Source of the DNA: an uncultured Lachnospiraceae bacterium
GTDB taxonomy: Bacteria > Bacillota > Clostridia > Lachnospirales > Lachnospiraceae
Length of the DNA: 64,000 bases
Assembly (NCBI GenBank): GCA_900550475.1
Contig: URSA01000008.1
Location: 1-64,000 of the forward strand
Reading direction: 5' to 3'
In this document: piece by piece, positions 1 to 8,297 of the stretch
Numbering within the stretch: position 1 is the first letter of the stretch
How the letters are laid out: each line of letters starts with the position of its first letter
Notes under the pieces: model-generated
What the model was told of the DNA's origin: nothing
Databases searched by the model: none
What the model saw: the letters and a program-made list of their open reading frames with translations, nothing else
Position numbers and translations under genes: made by a program

Positions 1-2
1 TT

Positions 3-110
3 CTGGACAAGCTGGAGGACGGCGTGGAGAAGGAGATCATCATCCGCAAGCTTAGAAAAGTATATGGGCTGTCGCAGGACGAAGCGGAGAAATATATAAA
101 AATGTTCTAA
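3..110 (+). pseudogene. 3' end of an Rpn/PD-(D/E)XK transposase-like gene (5' cut by window edge)
   Basis: Only the last 35 codons are visible, open at the window edge and ending in TAA. The peptide contains LEDGVEKEII and GLSQDEAEKYIKMF, the usual tail of Rpn-family recombination-promoting nucleases (PF12784-like). Almost the same tail occurs again at 473-583, so this is a second, diverged copy. Whether the part left of the window is intact cannot be seen. It is labelled as a remnant only because the neighbouring copy is clearly broken. Confidence 0.5.
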
Positions 111-180
111 GCTGCAACCTTACATCGAGGACGATAAACAGCAGTATTACGGATGCGATCAGGAATCTGCAATCAAAACC

Positions 181-218
181 CATATACAGACGGCTGGAAT
201 AACAGCTATCTGTATATG
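181..218. repeat. Perfect 10-bp inverted repeat between two Rpn gene ends
   Basis: CATATACAGA (181-190) is the exact reverse complement of TCTGTATATG (209-218). The arms enclose 18 nt that can form an inner GCTG/CAGC stem (193-196 with 203-206). The element lies between the two Rpn tails and just before the surviving reading frame of the second copy. It has no T-run, so it does not look like a terminator. Confidence 0.6.
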
Positions 219-583
219 CGGTGGAGCGAGCGAGACGGAATGAGAAGTGGAGGTCGGAATACATGAAGGAATTACTGCATGATGATGACATGAGGGAAGA
301 AGGAAGAGAGGAAGGCCTGGAACGGGGAAGAGCCGAGGGACTGGAGGAAGGACTCAGGCGTGGAATAGAACAGGGGATCACACAGGGACTGGAACAAGGG
401 ATAGAACAAGGGATAGAACAAGGGATAGAACAAGGGATAGAACAAGGGATAGAGCAGGGTATCAAGGGCTTTGTTATGGACAAACTCGAGGACGGCGTGG
501 AGAAGGAAATCATCCTTGGCAAGCTCAAGAGGGTATATGGGCTGTCGGAGGACGAGGCCGAGAAATACATCAACATGTTTTGA
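203..583 (+). pseudogene. Truncated Rpn-family nuclease/transposase C-terminal fragment
   Basis: The frame is open from just after an in-frame TAA (200-202) to TGA at 583; a GTG at 221 could start a 120-residue peptide. The text ERARRNEKWRSEYM followed by a run of GIEQG units and GLSEDEAEKYINMF is typical of the C-terminal third of Rpn-family proteins, which are usually about 300 residues. The N-terminal PD-(D/E)XK nuclease domain is missing, so this is a decayed remnant. No good Shine-Dalgarno site precedes 221. It lies upstream of the pilus operon promoter and seems unrelated to pilus function. Confidence 0.65.
391..459 (+). repeat. 12-bp tandem repeat encoding GIEQ units
   Basis: A 12-bp unit reading GGGATAGAACAA is repeated nearly perfectly about five times inside the Rpn remnant. 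It gives Gly-Ile-Glu-Gln repeats that continue a more degenerate GxxxG series upstream. Such helical repeats are common in this family. The near identity at DNA level points to recent slippage expansion. Confidence 0.7.
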
Positions 584-673
584 ATGATTTGTACGCCCGA
601 GAAGGACAGACTGGTAGTTTTTGTGCGAAAAGGAACATATTTGAATAAAAAATTAGTTAATTTGCATAAATGC

Positions 674-702
674 TTGCACTATTTTGGTAAATGAGGTACG
701 AT
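674..702 (+). promoter_or_regulatory. Sigma-A-type promoter of the type IV pilus operon
   Basis: TTGCAC (674-679), a 17-bp spacer and TACGAT (697-702) match a housekeeping promoter. They lie 54 bp before pilC in AT-rich sequence. No riboswitch-sized leader fits between the expected start (about 709) and pilC at 756. This implies the pilus operon starts at pilC rather than being a continuation of an upstream pilB gene. Confidence 0.6.
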
Positions 703-755
703 AAAAATAATTATAAATGATGAACGGCAAAGAGCAGTGCTAAGGGGAGAAGGAA

Positions 756-1970
756 ATGGCAGCATTCGGCTACGAGGCAATCAACAAGGAAGGAAAAACC
801 ACTAAGGGGAGTATAGAGGCAGATTCCGCAGAGGCTGCAAAGCGGGAGATCAGGCAGCAGGGACTGACGCTTCTGGAACTGAAGGAACAGAGCATTTTTA
901 CAAAGGATCTGAATATCGAGATCGGCGGATATCCGAAGCCCAGAGACTTGAGCGTATTCTGCCGGCAGTTCGTCAGCATGACGAAAGCGGGCGTTTCCAT
1001 TCTGGAATCCCTCAAGATGCTGAGTGAGCAGACGGAGAATAAAAAACTGAAGGAAGCCACGGAAGGTGTGCGCGTCAATGTAGAAAAAGGTGAGACGCTG
1101 GCAAAATCGCTTGCGCTCTACCCCAAGGTGTTCCCCAGCCTGATGATCAATATGATTGCGGCGGGAGAATCCTCGGGAAGCCTTGACACCGCCATGGAAC
1201 GTATGGCAATCCAGTTTGAAAAGTCGGCGAAGATCAATGCGATGGTGAAAAAGGCGATGATTTACCCGGTTATCGTCTGTATTGTTGCGGTTGCAGTGGT
1301 GGTCGTCATGCTGGTAAAGGTAATCCCGTCCTATGCGGTGATGTTTGACGATCTGGGAACAGAGCTTCCAGCGCTTACCATAGCGGTGCGATCCCTGAGT
1401 GATTTCCTGTTGGATACATGGTACATACAGCTTCCTATCCTGATCGTTGCGATTATAGCGCTCAAGGCGTTTGCGGGGACGGATGTGGGAAAACATATTT
1501 TCCACAAGATCCAGCTAAAGATTCCTGCCATCAATAATATGGTGGTGAAGAAGTCGTCCTCCCAGATGGCGCGTACCATGAGCACCCTGCTTGCAGCGGG
1601 CGTGCCTTTGGTGGAAGCGGTGGATATTGTGAGCAATACCATGGAAAATGTCTATTTCAAAGAGGCGCTGGATGAGTGCAAGAATCAGATCATCATCGGA
1701 CAGCCTCTCTCGAGACCGCTGGAAGATACCAAGCTGTTTCCTCCCATGGTGTACCACATGGTTCGCATCGGTGAAGAGTCCGGTAATACGGAGGAAATGC
1801 TGACCAAGCTGGCGGATTACTATGATGAGGAAGTGGAAATGGCGGTGCAGTCGCTTATGGCAGCCATGGAGCCTATGATCATTCTGGTTCTGGCGGGCAT
1901 CGTGGGTATCATGATTGCAGCCTGTATCGGGCCTATGTTCAAGATGTATAGCGCACTGGATACACTGTAA
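756..1970 (+). CDS. pilC: Type IV pilus inner-membrane platform protein PilC
   Basis: This 404-residue protein has the two T2SSF/GspF repeats of the platform protein that couples the pilus motor ATPase to pilin addition and removal. The signature AAGESSG is at about 135-141 and its second-repeat counterpart RIGEESGN near 345. Membrane segments are predicted at about 168-190, 223-240 and near the C-terminus. The family length is about 400, so it looks complete. It is the first gene after the promoter at 674-702, with a GGAGAAGGA ribosome site. The usual partner pilB is not upstream; decayed Rpn genes are there instead. Confidence 0.9.
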   Translation: MAAFGYEAINKEGKTTKGSIEADSAEAAKREIRQQGLTLLELKEQSIFTKDLNIEIGGYPKPRDLSVFCRQFVSMTKAGVSILESLKMLSEQTENKKLKEATEGVRVNVEKGETLAKSLALYPKVFPSLMINMIAAGESSGSLDTAMERMAIQFEKSAKINAMVKKAMIYPVIVCIVAVAVVVVMLVKVIPSYAVMFDDLGTELPALTIAVRSLSDFLLDTWYIQLPILIVAIIALKAFAGTDVGKHIFHKIQLKIPAINNMVVKKSSSQMARTMSTLLAAGVPLVEAVDIVSNTMENVYFKEALDECKNQIIIGQPLSRPLEDTKLFPPMVYHMVRIGEESGNTEEMLTKLADYYDEEVEMAVQSLMAAMEPMIILVLAGIVGIMIAACIGPMFKMYSALDTL

Positions 1971-1988
1971 AAACAAACAACACAGAAT

Positions 1989-2018
1989 TATATGCTCCGT
2001 TGTAGGGGCGGAGATATA
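1989..2018 (+). other. Hairpin upstream of the major pilin gene
   Basis: TATAT-CTCCG (1989-1999 with one bulged G) pairs with CGGAGATATA (2009-2018), leaving a 9-nt loop. No T-run follows. The hairpin lies in the 86-bp gap between pilC and pilA. It could protect a processed pilin mRNA at its 5' end, giving more pilin than platform protein, but that role is inference. Confidence 0.5.
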
Positions 2019-2056
2019 AGATAAACAAATTACAAGTAAAAAGGAGAATGGGTATT

Positions 2057-2518
2057 ATGAAGAAGAAAATGAACAACAAAGGTTTTTCCCTGGTAGAGTT
2101 GATTATCGTAATCGCTATCATGGCAGTGCTGATGGTGGTACTGGCTCCCCAGCTTTTGAAGTATGTAGAGAAAACCAGACTACAGAAGGACAACTCTGCA
2201 ATTTCTGAGATTGCAAATGCAATCAAGGTTGCATGTGCTGACGAGACAATTATTCTTGATGTTTCTAACGCAGGCGGACGTAGCTATTCTACTGTAGCTA
2301 CTGCAGGTGCAAAAACTCTGTCATTTAATTCATCCAGTACAGATAAGCTTGAAGTGGAATTGGCAGACGTGATTGGAGCATCAGTTACAACTTCCTCAAC
2401 AACGTATTCTAAATCAACTACTGCTATTACAATTTCTGTTTCGGTAGACGGAGAGGTAACTGTGACCGGATTCATTAGTGAACCTAACAGCACCACAACC
2501 GAGACAAAGAATTTCTAA
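2057..2518 (+). CDS. pilA: Type IV major pilin (prepilin)
   Basis: A 153-residue prepilin. A short basic leader ends in Gly9, then Phe10-Ser-Leu-Val-Glu14 and a long hydrophobic alpha1 helix, which is the class III signal cut and N-methylated by PilD. The conserved Glu5 of the mature protein is present. The C-terminal domain is short and rich in Ser and Thr, with no cysteine pair. The ATG at 2048 is almost on top of the AAGGAG site (2041-2046), so the ATG at 2057 is the better start. Size and position after pilC suggest the main structural pilin. Confidence 0.85.
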   Translation: MKKKMNNKGFSLVELIIVIAIMAVLMVVLAPQLLKYVEKTRLQKDNSAISEIANAIKVACADETIILDVSNAGGRSYSTVATAGAKTLSFNSSSTDKLEVELADVIGASVTTSSTTYSKSTTAITISVSVDGEVTVTGFISEPNSTTTETKNF

Positions 2519-2540
2519 CAACCCCTGAAAGGACATTCCC

Positions 2541-3314
2541 ATGAACGATATCCCTACATCCCTGACGGTGGCATGTTACATAGTGATGTTCCTTTACGGA
2601 ATCGTGATCGGCAGCTTTGTCAATGTGTGCATCTGCCGGATTCCCAGAAAGGAAAGTATCGTCAAAGTGCGTTCACATTGTGAAAACTGCGGGTACACGC
2701 TGAAATGGTATGATCTGATTCCTGTATTCAGCTACCTGTGTCTCGGTGGGAAATGTCGAAAATGCGGTAAAAAGATATCCGTTTGGCACCTTCTTATGGA
2801 GGTGTCAAACGGTGTTCTGTATGTGCTTGTGTTTTTTGTATGCGGATTCAGCGTAGAAACCCTACTCTACTGTCTGATGGGCAGTGCCCTCATTGTGCTG
2901 GGCATGATTGATTTTAAAACATATGAAATTCCGGTGGGATGCAACTTCTTCATTGCAGCGTTGGGGCTGATCAGGCTCGCAACGGATTACCGCAACTGGG
3001 CATCCTATGTCATTGGTTTTTTTGCAGTAAGTGTTTTTCTGTATCTGTTGTATGTGCTGAGCAAGGGACGAGCAATCGGCGGCGGCGATATCAAGCTGAT
3101 GGCGGCAGCGGGGCTTTTGCTCGGGTGGAAGCTGATTGTTCTGGCATTTGTACTGGGCTGCATTCTCGGTTCGGTCATACATCTGATACGCATGAAGGTT
3201 TCCAAGGAAGATCATGTACTTGCCATGGGCCCTTATCTGGCAATCGGCATCATGATAGCAGCCCTTTGGGGAAATACCTTTATACAGTGGTATCTCGCAA
3301 GCATGGGGCTGTAA
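2541..3314 (+). CDS. pilD: Prepilin peptidase / N-methyltransferase PilD
   Basis: This 257-residue polytopic membrane aspartic protease cleaves prepilin leaders and methylates the new N-terminus. Two CxxC pairs (Cys47/50 and Cys72/75) form the cytoplasmic zinc motif of full-length bifunctional enzymes. The catalytic aspartates are visible as Asp124 (in MIDFKT) and Asp183 in the GGGD motif. The start has a GAAAGGA ribosome site. Its substrates are very likely the five prepilins encoded around it. Confidence 0.92.
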   Translation: MNDIPTSLTVACYIVMFLYGIVIGSFVNVCICRIPRKESIVKVRSHCENCGYTLKWYDLIPVFSYLCLGGKCRKCGKKISVWHLLMEVSNGVLYVLVFFVCGFSVETLLYCLMGSALIVLGMIDFKTYEIPVGCNFFIAALGLIRLATDYRNWASYVIGFFAVSVFLYLLYVLSKGRAIGGGDIKLMAAAGLLLGWKLIVLAFVLGCILGSVIHLIRMKVSKEDHVLAMGPYLAIGIMIAALWGNTFIQWYLASMGL

Positions 3315-3355
3315 AAATTTGAAAATCAAAAGAGGGAATTAGAAAGGGGCATTTT

Positions 3356-5020
3356 ATGGCTAAGATTCTCAGTATGGAGGTTGGTCATTCCACGACCAGA
3401 ATCTGTGAGATGGATTATCGGGTGAAAACCCCAAAGGTATATAAATATGTAAGCATCCCTACGCCTGTCGGTGTGATGGATGATGGGTTTGTGGCGGTAA
3501 ACGAAGAGTTTGCCCTGGAGATCAAAAAGGTTTTACTGGAGAAGAAAATTAAGACAAAGCAAGTGGTGTTTTCCGTAACATCCACCAAGATCGCAACAAG
3601 GGAGGTTATGCTGCCCGCAGTCAAGATGTCACAGGTTGACACGCTGGTGAAGGCAAACGCATCCGATTATTTCCCTATCGATCTGACGGATTATGAGATT
3701 GCAGGACTTGTTTTGGGTACACATAAAGAGGAAGGGCAGTCTGACCGGTACCGGGTACTGGTGATGGCTGCGGAAAAGAAACTGGTGGATGGCTATGAGA
3801 GGCTTGCGGATGCGGTTGGACTGCATCTGATCGCAATGGACTACTCGGGCAACAGCATTTACCAGATCATGCGCGGAGAGTGCAAGGAAGAGACCGAGAT
3901 GGTTCTCAAGGTGGAGGAGAGAACCACCGTCGCTACGATTATACAGGGGCAGAACATGGTGCTGCAGAGAAACCTTGCCTACGGTGTGGATGAGGCGATT
4001 CAGACGCTGATGAAAAACAGCGCGTTTGAAGAAAGCACTTACGGGGATGCACTTGCCCTGATGAAACGCAGAACCTGCATTAAGAACGTGTTAAGTGAGA
4101 GTACCAAGGTAATCGAGGCGGAGGATGCGCCCGATGAAAATGAGAAGATTACCGCTGCCAAGAAGGAGATCACAGCGGCATTTATGACCCTTGTGAGCAA
4201 TGTGCAGCGGGTTGCGGACTTGTATCAGTCCAAGAATCCGGATCATCCCATCAAGAAGGTGCGCCTGATCGGACTCGGCGGAGACATCAGCGGACTCTCC
4301 AAGCTGTTTACCAACGAGCTGGGGATTTCTACCGCTGTGATGAACAACCTGAATACCGTCACATGGAACCGGGCTGACGGGGAGGGAAATCCCGGAAGGT
4401 ACATTGCCTGTGTGGGTGCGTCCATCGCGCCGGTTGGCTTTGTGAACGAGGAAAAGAAGAAATCGGAGCTTCAGAATGTCAATTACCGCAATGTGGCGGT
4501 TTTGTCGGGCATTTTCTTTGCGGTACTTTCTGCTGCATTTGTGATCATGGGAAAAGCCGAGCTTGGTGATGTGAAGGCGGAGCAGAAGAGACTGCTGGAT
4601 CTGCAGAAGCAGTACGAGGAGGCAGAAAAGGTCTACAATACCTATAACAGCGTGACTGCCTTCTATGAGGCGGTGCGCGAGGCGTATGCACAGACACAGA
4701 ATCCCAACGACAATCTGCTTGCTTTCTTGGCTGAACTGGAAGAGAAGCTGCCGGCGTCCTCCGAGGTGACGGATCTTTCCTCCGACAGCGAACAGGCAGT
4801 GATCAGCCTGAAGGTGCACAGCAAGGAAGAGGCGGCGAAGGTGATTCAGACCCTGAGAGGCTTTGACAGCCTGATGGATGTGGCAATCGGCGGTGTAAAT
4901 AAGGAAGATCAGCAGACGCAGGACGGAACAGAGGAAGAGGAACAGGAGCCTTATGTGGTGTTCAGTCTGGTCTGCACTTACTATCCGGTCAATGTGATCG
5001 GGGAAACAGTGACGGAATAG
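3356..5020 (+). CDS. pilM: PilM-PilN fusion protein of the type IV pilus assembly complex
   Basis: The 554-residue protein joins two parts normally encoded separately. Residues 1 to about 370 form an actin-like PilM domain (LSMEVGHSTTRICEMD at the N-terminus and IGLGGDISGLSKLF near 305). Then come a membrane helix at about 380-400, a coiled coil to about 440, and a ferredoxin-like C-terminal part resembling PilN. PilM is cytoplasmic and binds the PilN N-terminal tail in other bacteria; here the tail seems covalently joined. No separate pilN lies between this gene and the pilO-like gene 13 bp downstream. Confidence 0.75.
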   Translation: MAKILSMEVGHSTTRICEMDYRVKTPKVYKYVSIPTPVGVMDDGFVAVNEEFALEIKKVLLEKKIKTKQVVFSVTSTKIATREVMLPAVKMSQVDTLVKANASDYFPIDLTDYEIAGLVLGTHKEEGQSDRYRVLVMAAEKKLVDGYERLADAVGLHLIAMDYSGNSIYQIMRGECKEETEMVLKVEERTTVATIIQGQNMVLQRNLAYGVDEAIQTLMKNSAFEESTYGDALALMKRRTCIKNVLSESTKVIEAEDAPDENEKITAAKKEITAAFMTLVSNVQRVADLYQSKNPDHPIKKVRLIGLGGDISGLSKLFTNELGISTAVMNNLNTVTWNRADGEGNPGRYIACVGASIAPVGFVNEEKKKSELQNVNYRNVAVLSGIFFAVLSAAFVIMGKAELGDVKAEQKRLLDLQKQYEEAEKVYNTYNSVTAFYEAVREAYAQTQNPNDNLLAFLAELEEKLPASSEVTDLSSDSEQAVISLKVHSKEEAAKVIQTLRGFDSLMDVAIGGVNKEDQQTQDGTEEEEQEPYVVFSLVCTYYPVNVIGETVTE

Positions 5021-5033
5021 GGGGAGCGGGCGA

Positions 5034-5717
5034 ATGAAAAAGATTACGGCAAAACAGGCAATGACATATGTGCTGCTCTTAGGGCTGCTCCTCTTTATCG
5101 GAGTATACTTTCTGGTGTATCAGAAGGATCTGGAACAGGCGGATGCGATCAGAAGTTCCAACGCTGCACTGCAGGTTCGGGTGGATGAACTGAAAACCTA
5201 CTATGATAACATGGAATTTTATCAAGAGGAAATTGCCCGGATGGATACGCAGGCTGCGGAGTGGCTGGATGAGTTTCCGGCGGATGTGAAGGAAGAGGAT
5301 ATTATTGTTCTTGCGATCGACACGGAGAGAAATGCGGCAATCGGTTACAGCAATATCAACATTCAGGGAAGGGAAGCGCTTGCAACAATTCCTGCTGATA
5401 CCGTAAAGGCGGCTCAGATGGAGCAGTATACGGATGAGATTACGTTGATGCAGAGAAAAACCAGCTATGTCAATATAACGGATTACACGAACCTGAAAAA
5501 TTGCATCAAAACCATTAACGATCAGGACGACCGTATGACGATCAGCAATATCTCTTACAGCAGCAATAAGGAAACCGGAGGAATTGAGGGAACGATTGAG
5601 GTTACGTTCTACGCAGCTTACGGAACAGGGAAGGAGTATGTACCTCAGGTTCTGCCTGCATACGAGAGCGGTCTTTACAATCTGTTTGGGGTAGTCAATG
5701 TTCAGGAAAACAACTAA
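5034..5717 (+). CDS. pilO: PilO-like type IV pilus alignment protein
   Basis: This 227-residue bitopic protein has a membrane helix at about 10-28, a coiled-coil stretch (about 30-75) and a small C-terminal alpha/beta domain. This architecture and its place after the PilM-PilN fusion fit PilO, which dimerises with PilN and aligns the inner-membrane complex. Sequence similarity is weak, so the call rests on topology and context. The gene overlaps the next one by 20 bp, suggesting coupled translation. Confidence 0.65.
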   Translation: MKKITAKQAMTYVLLLGLLLFIGVYFLVYQKDLEQADAIRSSNAALQVRVDELKTYYDNMEFYQEEIARMDTQAAEWLDEFPADVKEEDIIVLAIDTERNAAIGYSNINIQGREALATIPADTVKAAQMEQYTDEITLMQRKTSYVNITDYTNLKNCIKTINDQDDRMTISNISYSSNKETGGIEGTIEVTFYAAYGTGKEYVPQVLPAYESGLYNLFGVVNVQENN

Positions 5718-7023
5718 GCAAACAAAAAATAAGTTGAATAATCGCGGAATCAGCCTTGTGGAAATTCTGGTGGCGATTACCATTCTGGCGGTTGCGGCAG
5801 GTGCCCTGCTGCATGCTTTTATCACCTCCACAAAGATCAATATGCGCGCGAAGGAACAGCAGCGTGTCACAACGGCTGCCCAGAGCATCATGGAGGGACT
5901 GAAGGCGTATACGCTGGAGGATATCTGCTGGCAATTCAACAACATTGCGGGACATGATTTCAAGATTTATTCCGCAGTGGGGAGCAGAAAGGAAGTTCCC
6001 GCCGGAGATGCGGCAGCCACAGGGATCACTCCGGCACTCAGCATCAGACAGTGGGATGAAGGCGGTGTGATACAGCAGGAGTATAAGCCTGACGGAGACG
6101 GAAAGTTTCTTTTTGTGATGCAGGACATTTCCTATGAAGGACAGCTCTATGATGCCAAAGTGGAACTGGAACCGATGGCGGGAAAGCAAACGGTTTACTA
6201 CGCCAGAGAGATGGATTCCACCACGGATGCGGTGTGGAAATCCCCACAGGGACTGGATGCTGCGGCACAGTCGGTCATTTTGCAGAATGTTCTGGATAAG
6301 CTGAATGAAATTGATGAGTTTTATGAGTATGAAATGATAAATCTGGACACTTCCAAGATTGTCATTGACAAGACGACCTATATTACGATCGGGGGAACGG
6401 AAGGAGCATACACCGCCTCCGTGAAATGTGAGTATGCCTATAAGGTAGTGGATTATCCCTATTATGATGCGGCGGAGGTAGAGCATATATGGAACTCTGA
6501 GGAGATGGAGCCTTTTACGGCAATCACCTCACTGCCGGATACCGCCTTTTACAGCGGGGCTTCACTTGAAAATGTGTATCTGTACTATTATCCGGCTTAT
6601 GCAGGCAGTCTCAGTGATGTGCCGGTGAACAGTGATACCATAAACATCACAAACAGCACCTCGGGGGCAAAAACGGTATTTCTGGTGAAACAGGTTCCTC
6701 CCGGACTGGATGAATCGGGAAAAATCAAGCTGCTCACCAAGGAAAACAGCTACGCGCCTGCGGTGAATGGAAGCGGCAGCATTACTCTGTACCATAATCT
6801 GGGTGACAACCTGGCGAATCCTTCTTCCTCGGTGGGACCGTACACCATCTCAGGCTGCACCGTCCCCGGCGGAAATGGGTTTTTAAGACCGGAGGATGAG
6901 TATCTGCTTTACAGGGCTAAGGTTTCTGTTTATGAACCGGGTGCAGTAGCAGCGGCGGAGACGGCTGCATGGACATTTGGGGATGCTATTTTTGAACTGG
7001 ACGGTTCCATTAACGGAAAGTAG
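5698..7023 (+). CDS. Large minor prepilin (PilV-like), 441 residues
   Basis: A prepilin leader ends at Gly17 and is followed by Ile-Ser-Leu-Val-Glu and a hydrophobic helix, so it should be processed by PilD and enter the pilus. The rest (about 400 residues) is a large extracellular domain rich in Tyr and Asp with no family I recognise. Minor pilins of this kind normally prime assembly or form the tip. The ATG at 5698 lies inside the end of the pilO-like gene and has only a weak GGGG site, consistent with translational coupling. Confidence 0.75.
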   Translation: MFRKTTKQTKNKLNNRGISLVEILVAITILAVAAGALLHAFITSTKINMRAKEQQRVTTAAQSIMEGLKAYTLEDICWQFNNIAGHDFKIYSAVGSRKEVPAGDAAATGITPALSIRQWDEGGVIQQEYKPDGDGKFLFVMQDISYEGQLYDAKVELEPMAGKQTVYYAREMDSTTDAVWKSPQGLDAAAQSVILQNVLDKLNEIDEFYEYEMINLDTSKIVIDKTTYITIGGTEGAYTASVKCEYAYKVVDYPYYDAAEVEHIWNSEEMEPFTAITSLPDTAFYSGASLENVYLYYYPAYAGSLSDVPVNSDTINITNSTSGAKTVFLVKQVPPGLDESGKIKLLTKENSYAPAVNGSGSITLYHNLGDNLANPSSSVGPYTISGCTVPGGNGFLRPEDEYLLYRAKVSVYEPGAVAAAETAAWTFGDAIFELDGSINGK

Positions 7024-7053
7024 ATGTGTAAAATCGGGTAACGAGGGATCAGA

Positions 7054-7737
7054 ATGAAGAACAGGAACAGAAAAGGGAGACTGAATGACCGGGGCGCCGC
7101 ACTGGTAACAGTGATCGTGGTGGTCGCGTTCATCAGCATTCTTGCCACAACTTTTCTTTATCTTTCCGGCATGAACTTCTTTATGAAGAAAACGGATCAA
7201 AAGACAAAGGAAAGCTTTTATGAGGCGGAGACGGCACTGGAGGAGGTTCGCGCTGAACTGATGAACCTTTCCTCACAGGCGGCGAAAACGGCATATGAGA
7301 ATATTTTGGTGCAGTATGCCTCCATGGACAGCTATACCAGATATTCTGCATATCAGAACAGCTTCTTTCAGGAGTTGAAGAAGAGCTGGGATGCAAAACG
7401 AGATGTGGAAATTCCACAGCTTTCTTATGAGGATATGATCAAGAGGATCACAGCACCGGCGTATCAAACCTTCGTGGGGCTGGATCCAGAGGTGGCGGAT
7501 GCGGGGGAAGTGGATCTCTCCCATGCGTCCGAGGGCTATGTGCTCATAAAGGGAATCTGTCTTACCTACACCAACAGCGATGGGTATACCACCATTATCA
7601 AGACGGACTATATGGTGAGAGTGCCGGAGATCAATTGGAGTGTGGGAGAGTCGGCACCGGGTGCCACACCGCCGCCGGGAGACGGAAGTGTGGACTTGTC
7701 AGAGTGCGTGCAGTATTATAATTGGGTGAAGCAGTAA
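7054..7737 (+). CDS. PilX/GspK-like minor pilin lacking Glu5
   Basis: A 227-residue protein with a basic leader (RGRLNDRG type) ending at Gly14, then AALVT and a long hydrophobic helix. Mature position 5 is Thr instead of Glu. Loss of Glu5 is known for GspK and some PilX-like proteins, which can sit at the very tip because they need not pair with a pilin above. The C-terminus is rich in Pro and Gly. It is the fourth of five prepilin-like genes upstream to downstream in the operon region. Confidence 0.65.
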   Translation: MKNRNRKGRLNDRGAALVTVIVVVAFISILATTFLYLSGMNFFMKKTDQKTKESFYEAETALEEVRAELMNLSSQAAKTAYENILVQYASMDSYTRYSAYQNSFFQELKKSWDAKRDVEIPQLSYEDMIKRITAPAYQTFVGLDPEVADAGEVDLSHASEGYVLIKGICLTYTNSDGYTTIIKTDYMVRVPEINWSVGESAPGATPPPGDGSVDLSECVQYYNWVKQ

Positions 7738-7747
7738 GGAAACTATG

Positions 7748-8278
7748 ATGAAGAAAGATAACAGAGGGCTGTCCTTAATTGAACTGGTGGTTGTGATTGC
7801 CATTATGGCAATTATGATGACGAGCGTCGGAATCGGTATCAGCGCCGTTTCCAGAAAATCCGTAGATAAATGTGCGGAACGCCTGAAGCAGATGATGCAG
7901 AGTGACAGGGCTGCCACCATGGGACGCTATGACAGTAAGCTTGAAGTGTATATAGACGGCAACACCATTTATGCCAGAGAATATACAAAGCGGGATGCCT
8001 CCTCGGCATATGTGGGCGGAACCCCTGTAGAGTTGGGCGTTTCGGACATAAAGGTGGAGATCGAGGTAGAGGGCAACCGGTATGCATTGGGTGATCCGGG
8101 CGGTATTTCAAAACTGATCATACAGTTTGACAGAAGCAGCGGCGGGCTGAAAAAGCTGCCGGTGGAGATGGGAACCGCATTGTCGGGAAAATATTGCTCC
8201 AAGATTATTATCAGCAGGGGAACAAAGAGCAAGGAGATAGAAATTTCGTATCTGACCGGGAAGATGGAACTCAGGTAA
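7748..8278 (+). CDS. Minor prepilin, GspH/FimT-like
   Basis: Start ATG 7748 is preferred over the adjacent ATG 7745 because of spacing to AAGGA at 7736-7740. The leader ends in Gly7 (Gly8 from the earlier ATG), followed by Leu-Ser-Leu-Ile-Glu and the hydrophobic helix, so Glu5 is present. At about 176 residues, with a beta-rich C-terminal part, it resembles GspH/FimT pseudopilins that help start the pilus. It sits between the PilX-like and the giant minor pilin genes, 19 bp before the latter. Confidence 0.7.
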   Translation: MKKDNRGLSLIELVVVIAIMAIMMTSVGIGISAVSRKSVDKCAERLKQMMQSDRAATMGRYDSKLEVYIDGNTIYAREYTKRDASSAYVGGTPVELGVSDIKVEIEVEGNRYALGDPGGISKLIIQFDRSSGGLKKLPVEMGTALSGKYCSKIIISRGTKSKEIEISYLTGKMELR

Positions 8279-8297
8279 TGGAAACGGAGGAAGGTCT

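Noticed and set aside
391..460. CRISPR-like array in the Rpn remnant
   Set aside because: The repeat is a pure 12-bp unit without spacers and encodes a helical repeat, so it is a coding tandem repeat.
583..756. c-di-GMP riboswitch before the pilus operon
   Set aside because: Such riboswitches control pili in some Clostridia, but the leader here is only about 47 nt and shows no typical conserved core.
711..1505. Long open frames on the minus strand opposite many genes
   Set aside because: They lie opposite well-identified + strand genes, have no ribosome sites, and follow the codon shadow of those genes.
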